A DNA stretch of 18,030 bases from an uncultured bacterium (GTDB lineage Bacteria; Actinomycetota; Coriobacteriia; Coriobacteriales; Coriobacteriaceae). Positions 1-6,243 of the stretch are shown here, one piece after another (within the stretch, counting starts at the first letter, position 1; the number at the start of each line of letters is the position of its first letter). The stretch spans positions 1 through 18,030 of the forward strand of contig CAJMSV010000030.1 of NCBI GenBank assembly GCA_905216175.1. Reading direction: 5' to 3'. The translations under genes and the position numbers were made by a program. The notes beneath the pieces were generated by a model that saw only the letters and a list, made by a program, of their open reading frames with translations, had not been told where the DNA came from and did no database searches.

Positions 1-162
1 CGCGCTTACGCCGATCATCCGGGCATCCTGCGCGGCGATGACATGACCACCGAGACGCTCGTGGCCAAGACCATGTGGGCACTCGGCCAGTCACGCGATG
101 CCGCCGAAATCCAGCGCCTGTTCTACAGCCAAGTCAACCACGACCGCATCCCGATGGCGTAA
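1..162 (+). CDS. L-asparaginase-like protein, C-terminal fragment
   Basis: This is an open frame entering from the left edge and ending in TAA at 160-162; 53 residues are visible. The segment HPGILRGDDMTTETLVAKTMWALG resembles the conserved tail of bacterial asparaginases, which typically reads like G-x-D-M-T-T-E-A-x-x-x-K-L-M-x-L-L-G. In that family the enzyme hydrolyses L-asparagine to aspartate and ammonia. The catalytic threonines lie further upstream, outside the window, so activity cannot be judged. The assignment rests on one motif only. No hairpin terminator is evident after the stop; the gene-free stretch with inverted repeats begins there. Confidence 0.65.
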   Translation, partial: RAYADHPGILRGDDMTTETLVAKTMWALGQSRDAAEIQRLFYSQVNHDRIPMA

Positions 163-200
163 TCCCTAAGGCAGTTCCACTTATCGCAGCCTCAAACGAC

Positions 201-243
201 AGGTGGTCCCCCTCGGGCCGTGCAAAAATCGGAGTATTCTGCA
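201..243 (+). repeat. Left copy of an imperfect inverted repeat pair
   Basis: This segment contains GGTCCCCCT, then GTGCAAAAATCGGAGTATTC and GCA. The reverse complement of 408-453 carries the same order: GGTCCCCCT, GTGCAAAATCGCGAGTATTC, GCA. The differences are a few indels and substitutions. The two copies bracket about 165 bp of AT-richer DNA with no convincing gene. They could be the ends of a small non-autonomous element, or two copies of a dispersed intergenic repeat. Confidence 0.6.
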
Positions 244-407
244 ATTTCTCCGTCGGAGACATAGAATCGGTCGATTGTTAGACGAACTTTTAGGGCGAAG
301 AGGCCGTCTAGTAAATATTTATTCCACATTTTTATTAAGCGTGTGGATTAACTACTGTCAAAAAGGCAAAGCCAGCCGCTCGAGCTACCATCTACGGCTG
401 AACAAGT

Positions 408-453
408 GCTGAATACTCGCGATTTTGCACATCGAAACCAGGGGGACCCGCCC
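408..453 (-). repeat. Right copy of the imperfect inverted repeat pair
   Basis: This is the inverted partner of the 201-243 segment. Read on the minus strand it gives GGTCCCCCT, a short variable spacer, GTGCAAAATCGCGAGTATTC, then GCA. The repeat ends about 30 bp from the 3' end of the XRE gene. Between the copies (244-407) there are only short reading frames without recognisable motifs or good ribosome binding sites, and a very AT-rich core near 310-345. Confidence 0.6.
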
Positions 454-483
454 AAAGAGCGTCAATTAGCAGCGAGGAACGCC

Positions 484-702
484 CTATTCGATACCCTCGA
501 GAAGTTCTGACACCGTCATGCCGAGTGCGGGCGCGATCTTAAATAGAACCTTGAGCGTGAAATTTGCCGTCCCATCTTCGATTCGGTCGAGGTAGGGTCG
601 GCTGATTCCTGTCGCCACACAAAAATCAACCTTGGAGATACCAAGGTCCCTGCGTGTCTCTTCGACCCGCCTGCCAAGAATCTGTTTCGCACGTTCGTCC
701 AT
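484..702 (-). CDS. Small XRE-family HTH transcriptional regulator
   Basis: The product is 72 residues, almost entirely one Cro/C1-type helix-turn-helix domain (about residues 8-65). The recognition region reads VATGISRPYLDRIEDGTANFTL, followed by a typical LGMTVSELLEG end. Single-domain XRE proteins of this size are often antitoxins or autoregulators. The ATG at 702 is the only plausible start; it has no clear Shine-Dalgarno sequence. A perfect 24-bp palindrome lies 30-53 bp upstream and contains a TATAGT -10-like hexamer on each strand, which suggests that this protein represses both itself and the divergent gene at 779. No recognisable toxin gene is adjacent. The DNA-binding call is firm; the regulatory target is inferred. 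Confidence 0.85.
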   Translation of the reverse strand: MDERAKQILGRRVEETRRDLGISKVDFCVATGISRPYLDRIEDGTANFTLKVLFKIAPALGMTVSELLEGIE

Positions 703-731
703 GCAGCCGAGTTTGAAATGGAGCCGAACAT

Positions 732-755
732 AAACGTAAACTATAGTTTACGTTT
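732..755. promoter_or_regulatory. Perfect 24-bp palindromic operator over a divergent promoter
   Basis: Each half reads AAACGTAAACTA, and the second half is its exact reverse complement. The central ACTATAGT provides a TATAGT hexamer on both strands (742-747 on plus, 745-740 on minus), suitable as -10 elements for the XRE gene and the gene at 779. No convincing -35 was found at 16-18 bp for either direction. A dyad covering both -10 boxes is the expected arrangement for simple repression by the neighbouring XRE dimer; that link is inference. Confidence 0.7.
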
Positions 756-778
756 TGCCGAATACACAGGAGTTTTCT

Positions 779-1168
779 ATGTCGGGTTCTTCGGTCCGCA
801 TGTACCGAGCCACGCTTCGCACAAACAGCGCACCGCCCAAGCTCGTCGTCGTTGAAGCAGAATGCCTTTCGCCCGATGAGCGCACGGCATTTGCATTGCT
901 ATCAAGTCGCGTCGCCGCCGTTCTGATCCCTTGCCCGGCGCAAGGTGAACTTGCCATCCAATGCCAAACGCACAGCTGCCCGCTCAATCAGGCTGCCGTA
1001 ATCGCAACCAGCCAACGCGGCCTGCCGCTCCTTCTAGAAGCCGGCATCGCACTCGCCCTTCGTGGCGCCGGATGCGAAAACGAGGCCGCCGCCGACATGG
1101 TCTTTAAACCACGATCGAGCGGCGGCCTCGCAGCAGCCATTGAATATGCGTGCAGGCTCGTTGCCTAA
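779..1168 (+). CDS. Hypothetical protein resembling the C-terminal part of a HAD (Cof-type) phosphatase
   Basis: The product is 129 residues. The ATG at 779 is preceded by CAGGAG six bases upstream, so I prefer it to the in-frame TTG at 755. Residues around GLPLLLEAGIALAL, then ENEAAADMVF and GGLAAAIEYA, follow the pattern of the Cof-type HAD tail (N-D-x-x-M-L-x-x-A-G-x-x-V-A-M, then AAADYVT, then GVAAAIE). The catalytic GDGxND segment is not preserved; ATSQRG occupies its place. The N-terminal DxD motif and cap domain are absent. It is therefore probably not a phosphatase and may be a decayed or repurposed fragment. Four cysteines, including a CPAQ and a C-x5-C pair, are visible. It is divergent from the XRE gene and ends nine bases before the convergent membrane-protein gene. 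Confidence 0.6.
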   Translation: MSGSSVRMYRATLRTNSAPPKLVVVEAECLSPDERTAFALLSSRVAAVLIPCPAQGELAIQCQTHSCPLNQAAVIATSQRGLPLLLEAGIALALRGAGCENEAAADMVFKPRSSGGLAAAIEYACRLVA

Positions 1169-1177
1169 AAGGACAAG

Positions 1178-1561
1178 CTAGAAACCAAAGCCAAAGCCCG
1201 TTCCGGTAATCGCCGAATACATAAAGTAGACGTTGATTACGTTGAGGAACACGCCCGTGATGCAGCCGTTACGCAGGTAGCGCTCGCACGCAAGACGTGC
1301 CATCACAGCGGAGTCCTCGTTGTTCTTTGCCTGGCGTCCCGCCGTAAAGTACGTCGCCACGCTCAGCAGTAGGTTGAGCACCGGCAGTGCCAGCAGCTCG
1401 TAGCTCTTGCCCCAGCGCGTCACCTCGCCGGCTGCGTTAAACTTCGTTGCCACCTCAGGACCAATGTTGGGGATCACACATGCTGCGACCACCAGCGGAA
1501 TCACCGCAAGCACCAGCAGCGCAATGCCCATGTAGCCGGCTTTTTTGCCATATTTAAACAT
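1178..1561 (-). CDS. DUF1648/SdpI-like integral membrane protein
   Basis: The product is 127 residues with three hydrophobic segments (about 11-31, 54-74 and 99-118). The stretch ATKFNAAGEVTRWGKSYE after the first segment matches the DUF1648 pattern, in which a proline-ending helix is followed by a short H/KFNxxGExDxWG loop. The family includes SdpI-type immunity proteins, but most members have no known role. The C-terminus ends in an unusual GFGFGF. The ATG at 1561 lies 11 nt after the ychF stop on the same strand, so it is probably cotranscribed; the weak AGGGA just upstream overlaps that stop. Function is not assigned. Confidence 0.75.
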   Translation of the reverse strand: MFKYGKKAGYMGIALLVLAVIPLVVAACVIPNIGPEVATKFNAAGEVTRWGKSYELLALPVLNLLLSVATYFTAGRQAKNNEDSAVMARLACERYLRNGCITGVFLNVINVYFMYSAITGTGFGFGF

Positions 1562-1572
1562 GCGCGTCGTCC

Positions 1573-2649
1573 CTACACGTTAAAGCGGAAGTGCACGACG
1601 TCGCCATCGGCCATGACATAGTCCTTGCCCTCAATACGCAGCTTGCCGGCAGCCTTGGCGCCCTGCTCGCCGCCGAGCTCGATGTAGTCGTCGTAGCCAA
1701 TGACCTCGGCCTTAATAAAGCCGCGCTCAAAGTCGGTGTGGATGACACCGGCGGCCTGCGGGGCGGTCGCGCCCTGACGCACCGTCCAGGCCTTGACCTC
1801 CATCTCGCCGGCCGTAAAGAACGACTGCAGGCCGAGCAGCTTGTAGGCAGCCTGAGCGAGCACGTCCAGGCCGGGCTGCTCCAGGCCCAGGCTTTCCAGG
1901 TAGTCGGCGGCGTCCTCGGGATCGAGCTCGGAAAGCTCGGCCTCGATCTTGGCGCAGATCGGCAGCGGCTTGACGCCATCGATGGGCGCCAGGTCGTCGT
2001 TGAGCATATCCTCGTCCACGTTGGCCACATACAGGATGGGCTTCATGGTGAGCAGGAACAGGCCCTTGGCAGCGGCACGCTCCTCGTCGGTCATCTCCAT
2101 GGACGCGGCGCGCTTGCCCTCGTTGAGCCAGGCAAGCAGGCGCTTGGCCACCTCGAACTTGGGCATGAGCTCCTTGTCGCGCTTGGCCTCCTTCTCGAGC
2201 TTGGGCAGCTGCTTCTCGAGCGTGCCCATGTCGGCCAGGATGAGCTCGGTCATGATGGTGTCGGCATCGCCGGCGGGATCGACGAACTCGCCCGTGCGGC
2301 CCACCTCGCGCATAACGTTGGGGTCCTTAAAGTAGCGCACGACCTCGCAGATGGCATCGGTCTCGCGGATGTTTGCCAAGAACTGGTTGCCCAGGCCCTC
2401 GCCCTCGTTGGCACCCTTCACCAGGCCCGCGATGTCGACAAACTCGACCGTAGCCGGCACAATGCGGCCCGGGTTGACGATGTCGGCAAGCTTTTGCAGG
2501 CGGCTATCGGGCACGTCGACGATACCCACGTTGGGGTCGATCGTGGCAAACGGGTAGTTGGCGGCAAGGCCGGTCTTTTTGGTAAGCGCGGTGAACAGCG
2601 TCGACTTGCCCACGTTGGGCAGGCCCACGATACCGATGGAAAGGGACAC
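1573..2649 (-). CDS. ychF: Redox-regulated ATPase YchF (Obg-family P-loop NTPase)
   Basis: The product is 358 residues, close to the usual ~363. It carries a P-loop GLPNVGKS (9-16), a G3 region VDIAGLVKGANEGEGLG (71-87), NVDE at 210-213 in place of the GTPase NKxD motif (a YchF hallmark that favours ATP) and a C-terminal TGS domain (about 275-356) ending FRFNV. YchF is a conserved ribosome-associated ATPase linked to stress and translation. The start is a GTG at 2649, preceded by AAAGGAG five bases upstream; the frame stays open upstream but that part has no family similarity. A TATACT (2692-2687, minus) is a possible -10 without a good -35. The membrane-protein gene follows 11 nt downstream. 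Confidence 0.95.
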   Translation of the reverse strand: MSLSIGIVGLPNVGKSTLFTALTKKTGLAANYPFATIDPNVGIVDVPDSRLQKLADIVNPGRIVPATVEFVDIAGLVKGANEGEGLGNQFLANIRETDAICEVVRYFKDPNVMREVGRTGEFVDPAGDADTIMTELILADMGTLEKQLPKLEKEAKRDKELMPKFEVAKRLLAWLNEGKRAASMEMTDEERAAAKGLFLLTMKPILYVANVDEDMLNDDLAPIDGVKPLPICAKIEAELSELDPEDAADYLESLGLEQPGLDVLAQAAYKLLGLQSFFTAGEMEVKAWTVRQGATAPQAAGVIHTDFERGFIKAEVIGYDDYIELGGEQGAKAAGKLRIEGKDYVMADGDVVHFRFNV

Positions 2650-2692
2650 GACAGCTCCTTTTAGTACAGGTACTTCAAACTGTATAAGTATA

Positions 2693-2736
2693 GCGCCGCC
2701 GCAGCATCCGGGCGAATCCGGACACCGCGGCGGCGC
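2693..2736 (-). terminator. Strong GC hairpin downstream of the GH4 gene, possible terminator
   Basis: GCGCCGCCGC at 2693-2702 pairs perfectly with GCGGCGGCGC at 2727-2736, and a nested TCCGG/CCGGA stem (2707-2711 with 2718-2722) closes the loop. It begins about 40 bp after the GH4 stop. No run of T follows on either strand, so it is not a textbook intrinsic terminator. It could slow or protect the transcript end. Confidence 0.5.
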
Positions 2737-2776
2737 AAATGAAGCAGAGATGCGTGAGAGTTCGAGACAGTAGTCC

Positions 2777-4120
2777 TTACTTAAGCTCAGGCCAGAAATC
2801 CTTGTTGGCCTCGATGAGCTCGTCCAGGATCTGCTTAGCAACGCTTGCCGAAGGAATGGTCTTGGAGAGCGTGAGCGCCTGCCAGAGCTTCTGGTAGCTG
2901 CCCTCGACCCAAGCCTGGACAACGAGCTTCTCGACGGAAACCTGCTGCTCCATCAGGCCCTTCTGGAACTGCGGAATCGGGCCCTGGCAGATCTTCTCAA
3001 AGCCGTTGGAACCGACGATGCAAGGCACCTCGACCATGGCCGTCGGGGCGAAGTTGGGCACAGCGCCATCGTTGGGGACGATCAGCAGGAAGCGCTCGAG
3101 CGTATTCTCGGCCAGTGCGCAGGCAAGGTCGACGATGTAGTTGGCATGTACATCCGGCTCAAAGCCGCCGTCCTTGGCAGTACCCTTGGCGATGATGTCG
3201 CGGCAAGCGCCAAAGACCTTCTTCTCGCGGCCGTCCATAACCTCATTGGCGCGAGTGTAGTTGGGGTCAGACGTCTCGACGACATAGTCCGGGTACAGGT
3301 AATACTTGAGGTAGGTATTGGGAATCGTCTCGGGATCGACAGCATAGACATCCTTGGCCTTGCCGAAGGTGTGAATCCAGCTCTCCTCGACGTGCTGCTC
3401 CTTACCGGCCTCGTGCTCAATGCCGTCCAAGTAGCCGTTCTTTGCCATGTGCTCCTTGATCTGCGGCATGAGGTCGTTACCCTCCTTGTCGTAGATCTTG
3501 CTCCACCAACCAAAGTGGTTGAGGCCGTAGTAGCTGTACTGCAGCTCGCGACGATCCTTGATGCCGCACATACGGCTCATCTTATCCATGAGGTCGATCG
3601 GCATGTCACAGATGTTGATGATGCGGCTGTTGGGACGCAGCACGCGGCAAGCCTCTGCGACGATAGCCGCGGGGTTGGAGTAGTTGAGCATCCAGGCGTT
3701 GGGGCTGTACTTCTCCATGTAGTCCAGGATCTCGATGACACCGCCGATGGAGCGCATACCGTAGGCGATGCCGCCGGCGCCGCAGGTCTCCTGACCAACG
3801 CAGCCGTACTTGAGGGGGATCTTCTCGTCGAGCTCGCGCATGGCGTACAGACCCACGCGGATGTGAGCAAGGACGAAGTCAGTGCCGGTAAAAGCGGTTT
3901 CGGGGTCGGTGGTGTAGTTGAACTCAACCTCGGGAGCGTTCTCGTGGAAGTAGATCTCGCACGCCTTGGCAACGATCTCCTGGCGCTCGGCGTTGTTGTC
4001 ATAGAAGGTCACCTTGTTGACCGGGAAGCGGTCGCGCTCCTCGAGCAGCATCAGGGCAATGCCCGGGGTGAAGGTGGAGCCACCGCCGGCAATGGTCACG
4101 GCATAGTTCTTCTTGGACAT
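2777..4120 (-). CDS. malH: GH4 family 6-phospho-alpha-glucosidase (maltose-6'-phosphate glucosidase type)
   Basis: The product is 447 residues, a typical GH4 length. It hydrolyses 6'-phosphorylated alpha-glucosides delivered by a PTS in the cytoplasm, using bound NAD+ and a divalent metal through a redox mechanism. The dinucleotide motif AGGGSTFTPG is at 11-20. ICDMP gives Cys171 and Asp172, and NHFGWW gives His202, matching the metal ligands and acid of Bacillus GlvA. NTYLKYYLYP (268-277) holds the tyrosine expected as base. RVGLYAMRELDEKIPL and QETCGAGGIAYGMRS are also typical of the MalH/GlvA branch. AGGAGGA lies close upstream of the ATG. The gene lies 156 bp downstream of the PTS gene on the same strand, and the EIICB-GH4 pairing supports the role. 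The exact sugar is not fixed by sequence. Confidence 0.93.
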   Translation of the reverse strand: MSKKNYAVTIAGGGSTFTPGIALMLLEERDRFPVNKVTFYDNNAERQEIVAKACEIYFHENAPEVEFNYTTDPETAFTGTDFVLAHIRVGLYAMRELDEKIPLKYGCVGQETCGAGGIAYGMRSIGGVIEILDYMEKYSPNAWMLNYSNPAAIVAEACRVLRPNSRIINICDMPIDLMDKMSRMCGIKDRRELQYSYYGLNHFGWWSKIYDKEGNDLMPQIKEHMAKNGYLDGIEHEAGKEQHVEESWIHTFGKAKDVYAVDPETIPNTYLKYYLYPDYVVETSDPNYTRANEVMDGREKKVFGACRDIIAKGTAKDGGFEPDVHANYIVDLACALAENTLERFLLIVPNDGAVPNFAPTAMVEVPCIVGSNGFEKICQGPIPQFQKGLMEQQVSVEKLVVQAWVEGSYQKLWQALTLSKTIPSASVAKQILDELIEANKDFWPELK

Positions 4121-4218
4121 GATGTCCTCCTCATTCTGGCCGCTTGCTCAATCCGTCCCCGCACGCGGCCTTGCGCGGTTTGGAATTGTTACCTAGAAGT
4201 GGAGTTTTTTATCTCTAG

Positions 4219-4258
4219 AATCGGCCTTGCGGTGCATACCGGCTCTGCAAGGCCGATT
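4219..4258 (-). other. Intercistronic hairpin between the PTS and GH4 genes
   Basis: AATCGGCCTTGC (4219-4230) pairs with GCAAGGCCGATT (4247-4258), a perfect 12-bp stem with a 16-nt loop. No U-tract follows in the direction of transcription, so it is more likely to stabilise or process the mRNA than to terminate it. A second CGGCCTTGCG at 4166-4175 repeats the left arm (4222-4231) and could compete for the same partner. The rest of the 156-bp gap holds the GH4 ribosome binding site and no gene. Confidence 0.6.
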
Positions 4259-4276
4259 GTTTCGATGGACGATGGT

Positions 4277-5887
4277 TTACAGAAGACTCTCGAACTTCAG
4301 AAGACTCTCGAACTTCTCGCGAACCTGCGGGACGGTAAGGCCGATGATGACCTGGATTGACTGACCTTGGACCACCAAGCCATGCGTACCGATCGCCTTG
4401 AAGGAAGCCTCGGGTGCAACGCCGCTCTTGTCCTTGACGTTAACGCGCAGACGGGTAGCGCAGTTAGTTACATCGATGATGTTATCCGTGCCACCGAGCA
4501 GATCGAGGATGTTCTCGGCAAGCACCAAGCGCTCATCATCTTTACTCTGGGCGACCGATTTGCCAGCAGCAGCACCGCCCTGCTTTTGCTTGTAGTCGGC
4601 CTTGGACTTGAGCTCGACCTCAACATCGTCATCCTCGCGACCGGGGGTCTTAAAGTCGAACTTGACGATCAGGAAACGGAAGACCACGACCCAAAGGGCG
4701 GTAAAGCACAGACCGACAAGGATGGAGATGGCGTACTGCAGACCGTGTGCGGCCCAAAGGGGCAGCCAGTCCCACGAGAGCATCGAGATGATGCCGCCGT
4801 CGAAGATGCCCACGACACCAAGGAGGTTTTGAGCCATGCAGCCGAGCGCTCCGAGCACGCAGTGGACGACGAACAGGCCGGGCGCGATGAACAGGAAGGT
4901 GAAGTCAAGCGGCTCGGTGATACCGCAAAGCATAGCGGTAAGGGTGACCGGGATCAGCAGAGCCTTGACGCGCTGCTTGCGCTCGGGTTTGGCGGTCATA
5001 TAAAACGCAATGGCGACGCCAAGCGAGCCGAAGACCTTAGTCCAACCAGGGCAGGTATAGGCAGCCCAGGGTGCGGCATCCTTAAGAGCAATGCTCGGAT
5101 CGGCAGCCAGTTGGGGCAGGATGTTGGCCCAAGCAGCAAAGATGCCGCCGTTGACCGCCGCGTTGTCGTAATAGAACGGCGTATAGATAAAGTGGTGCAG
5201 GCCTGTAGGGATCAGCACGCGCTCGAAGAAAGCAAAGACACCCACGCCAAACGTACCGGCGGAAAGGATGAATCCCTGGAAGGCGGAGATAGCAGCCTGA
5301 ACATGCGGCCACACCAGGCAGGCGATAAGAGCGACCGGAACCATAACGAAGAAACCGATCATATAGATGAACACGGAGCCCGAGAACACGCCCAGCCACT
5401 CAGGAAGTTCGGTGTCGAAGTACTTGTTGTGAAGCATCGTGGCGATACCTGAAATGATAAGCGCGCCCATGATGCCCATATCAAGCGTTTTGATGCTTGC
5501 GATAGTGGCAAGACCAGTACCGCTGCCCGCCTCGACAGAGTAGTCGACCCCAAAGACAGGGCCCCACTGCCCCAAGATTGTGCTTACAAAGTAGTTGAAG
5601 GTAAGGTAGATGGCCAAAGCCTCCATGCAGCAGCGAGCGTTCTGCTTGTTCGCGAGCGAGATTGGCAACGCTACGCAAAACAGCAACGGCATCTGGTTAA
5701 AGAGCGTCCAACCACCCTGGAGCAGCACATTCCAGCAATCAAACCAAAGATGACCCGCTGTGGCCATCTCGCCAAAGATCGCCTCGGTGGTAAACAACGT
5801 ACCCAGGCCGACGACGATTCCGGAAAATGCGAAAAGAATTGCAGGCGTGTACATTGCACCGCCGAAACGTTGTATCTTTTGCATCAT
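4277..5887 (-). CDS. PTS alpha-glucoside (maltose-type) EIICB permease
   Basis: The product is 536 residues. The MMQKIQRFGGAMYTPAILF opening, ERVLIPTGLHHFIY (222-235) and GITEPLDFTFLFI (322-334) are features of the EIIC glucose/alpha-glucoside family (GlvC, MalP). About ten hydrophobic segments run to residue 410; a charged linker follows and then an EIIB domain (about 453-525) with the phospho-acceptor Cys476 in NCATRLRV. No EIIA domain is attached or nearby, so a separate EIIA-Glc would be needed. The frame is open to 6028, but homologues start at MMQKIQ and a GAGGGGG lies about ten bases upstream of the ATG at 5887. The final KFESLLKFESLL comes from an 18-bp tandem duplication. It takes up and phosphorylates an alpha-glucoside for the downstream GH4 enzyme. 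Confidence 0.92.
   Translation of the reverse strand: MMQKIQRFGGAMYTPAILFAFSGIVVGLGTLFTTEAIFGEMATAGHLWFDCWNVLLQGGWTLFNQMPLLFCVALPISLANKQNARCCMEALAIYLTFNYFVSTILGQWGPVFGVDYSVEAGSGTGLATIASIKTLDMGIMGALIISGIATMLHNKYFDTELPEWLGVFSGSVFIYMIGFFVMVPVALIACLVWPHVQAAISAFQGFILSAGTFGVGVFAFFERVLIPTGLHHFIYTPFYYDNAAVNGGIFAAWANILPQLAADPSIALKDAAPWAAYTCPGWTKVFGSLGVAIAFYMTAKPERKQRVKALLIPVTLTAMLCGITEPLDFTFLFIAPGLFVVHCVLGALGCMAQNLLGVVGIFDGGIISMLSWDWLPLWAAHGLQYAISILVGLCFTALWVVVFRFLIVKFDFKTPGREDDDVEVELKSKADYKQKQGGAAAGKSVAQSKDDERLVLAENILDLLGGTDNIIDVTNCATRLRVNVKDKSGVAPEASFKAIGTHGLVVQGQSIQVIIGLTVPQVREKFESLLKFESLL
4280..4315. repeat. 18-bp exact tandem duplication at the 3' end of the PTS gene
   Basis: CAGAAGACTCTCGAACTT occurs twice in direct succession (4280-4297 and 4298-4315), immediately inside the stop codon. 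Being six codons long it keeps the frame and adds KFESLL a second time to the EIIB C-terminus. Confidence 0.95.
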
Positions 5888-5916
5888 GACGGGGAATCCC
5901 CCTCTCTTCATTCGGA

Positions 5917-5953
5917 GCGCTGCGGTTTTGGCTTCACTCGAGACCGCAGACGC
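5917..5953 (-). other. Hairpin in the PTS 5' leader
   Basis: GCG-CTGCGGT (5917-5926) pairs with ACCGCAG-A-CGC (5943-5953), ten base pairs with one bulged base. It falls inside the roughly 130-nt untranslated leader predicted if transcription starts near 6017. No terminator stem or U-run follows, so there is no sign of a LicT/SacT-type antitermination switch. A role in translation or RNA stability is only a guess. Confidence 0.35.
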
Positions 5954-6023
5954 GCCGTTTGCGTGTACCTCGTGCAATAGGACGGGTGGGCCCGCTTCCC
6001 TGACTTCTTGCGCTTCTATTTTT

Positions 6024-6047
6024 ATCATATCACTTATCTAGACAAGT
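6024..6047 (-). promoter_or_regulatory. PTS promoter (extended -10) with adjacent operator A
   Basis: On the minus strand TGATATGAT (extended -10, hexamer TATGAT at 6029-6024) lies just downstream of ACTTATCTAGACAAGT (6032-6047), a palindrome with one mismatched pair; the implied consensus is CTTGTCTAGACAAG. A repressor bound there would block the upstream face of the promoter. The -35 region is poor. The operator resembles sites of GntR/HutC-type regulators (TreR, NagR, DasR), and a gene of that family lies at 7335. Confidence 0.6.
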
Positions 6048-6162
6048 TAGCATAAATACTACGGTCGGTAAACGGTTGATTATTGGCCGTAAACGGTATA
6101 TGTCCAGTATTTCGCCTGTTAAATCTGACATAGCTGATGACTGCATTATAAATTTCTTTTCT

Positions 6163-6178
6163 ACTTGTCTAGATGTGC
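6163..6178 (+). promoter_or_regulatory. Operator-like site B (half-site conserved)
   Basis: ACTTGTCTAGATGTGC preserves the left half of operator A's inferred consensus (CTTGTCTAGA), while the right half is degenerate. It lies immediately upstream of the dehydrogenase promoter and abuts site C. Confidence 0.45.
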
Positions 6179-6207
6179 TTGTCTATATCTATAGACATAC
6201 CTATACT
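6179..6207 (+). promoter_or_regulatory. Dehydrogenase promoter overlapped by operator C
   Basis: TTGTCT (6179-6184) and TATACT (6202-6207) are separated by 17 bp and form a good sigma-70-type promoter. The palindrome TGTCTATA-TC-TATAGACA (6180-6197) covers the -35 and most of the spacer, so binding would exclude polymerase. The dehydrogenase ATG is 37 bp after the -10. Confidence 0.7.
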
Positions 6208-6243
6208 TCATTACAACATTCACCGCCACGTTAAGGAGTCACC

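Noticed and set aside
484..1168. Type II toxin-antitoxin pair
   Set aside because: The XRE protein and palindrome would fit, but the divergent gene is not toxin-like and such pairs are normally co-directional operons.
1591..2664. Long plus-strand open frame opposite ychF
   Set aside because: It is antisense to a clear ychF and its Leu/Gly/His-rich translation is typical of the opposite strand of high-GC genes; it has no motifs.
2650..2922. N-terminal extension of YchF
   Set aside because: YchF proteins begin at the SLSIGIVGLPNVGKS segment; the GTG at 2649 has AAAGGAG at good spacing, and the extension covers a hairpin and the GH4 3' end.
3146..4360. Long plus-strand open frame opposite the GH4 gene
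   Set aside because: It is a mirror of a well-conserved enzyme, with a low-complexity Val/Leu/Asp translation and no ribosome binding site.
4367..5452. Long plus-strand open frame opposite the PTS gene
   Set aside because: It is antisense to the EIICB domains; the charged translation has no recognisable domain.
5888..6016. Riboswitch or LicT-type antiterminator in the PTS leader
   Set aside because: Only one simple hairpin is visible; there is no overlapping terminator with a U-tract and no known aptamer core.
5888..6028. 47-residue N-terminal extension of the PTS protein
   Set aside because: Homologues start at MMQKIQRFGG, and the extension would place the promoter-proximal hairpin inside coding sequence without family similarity.
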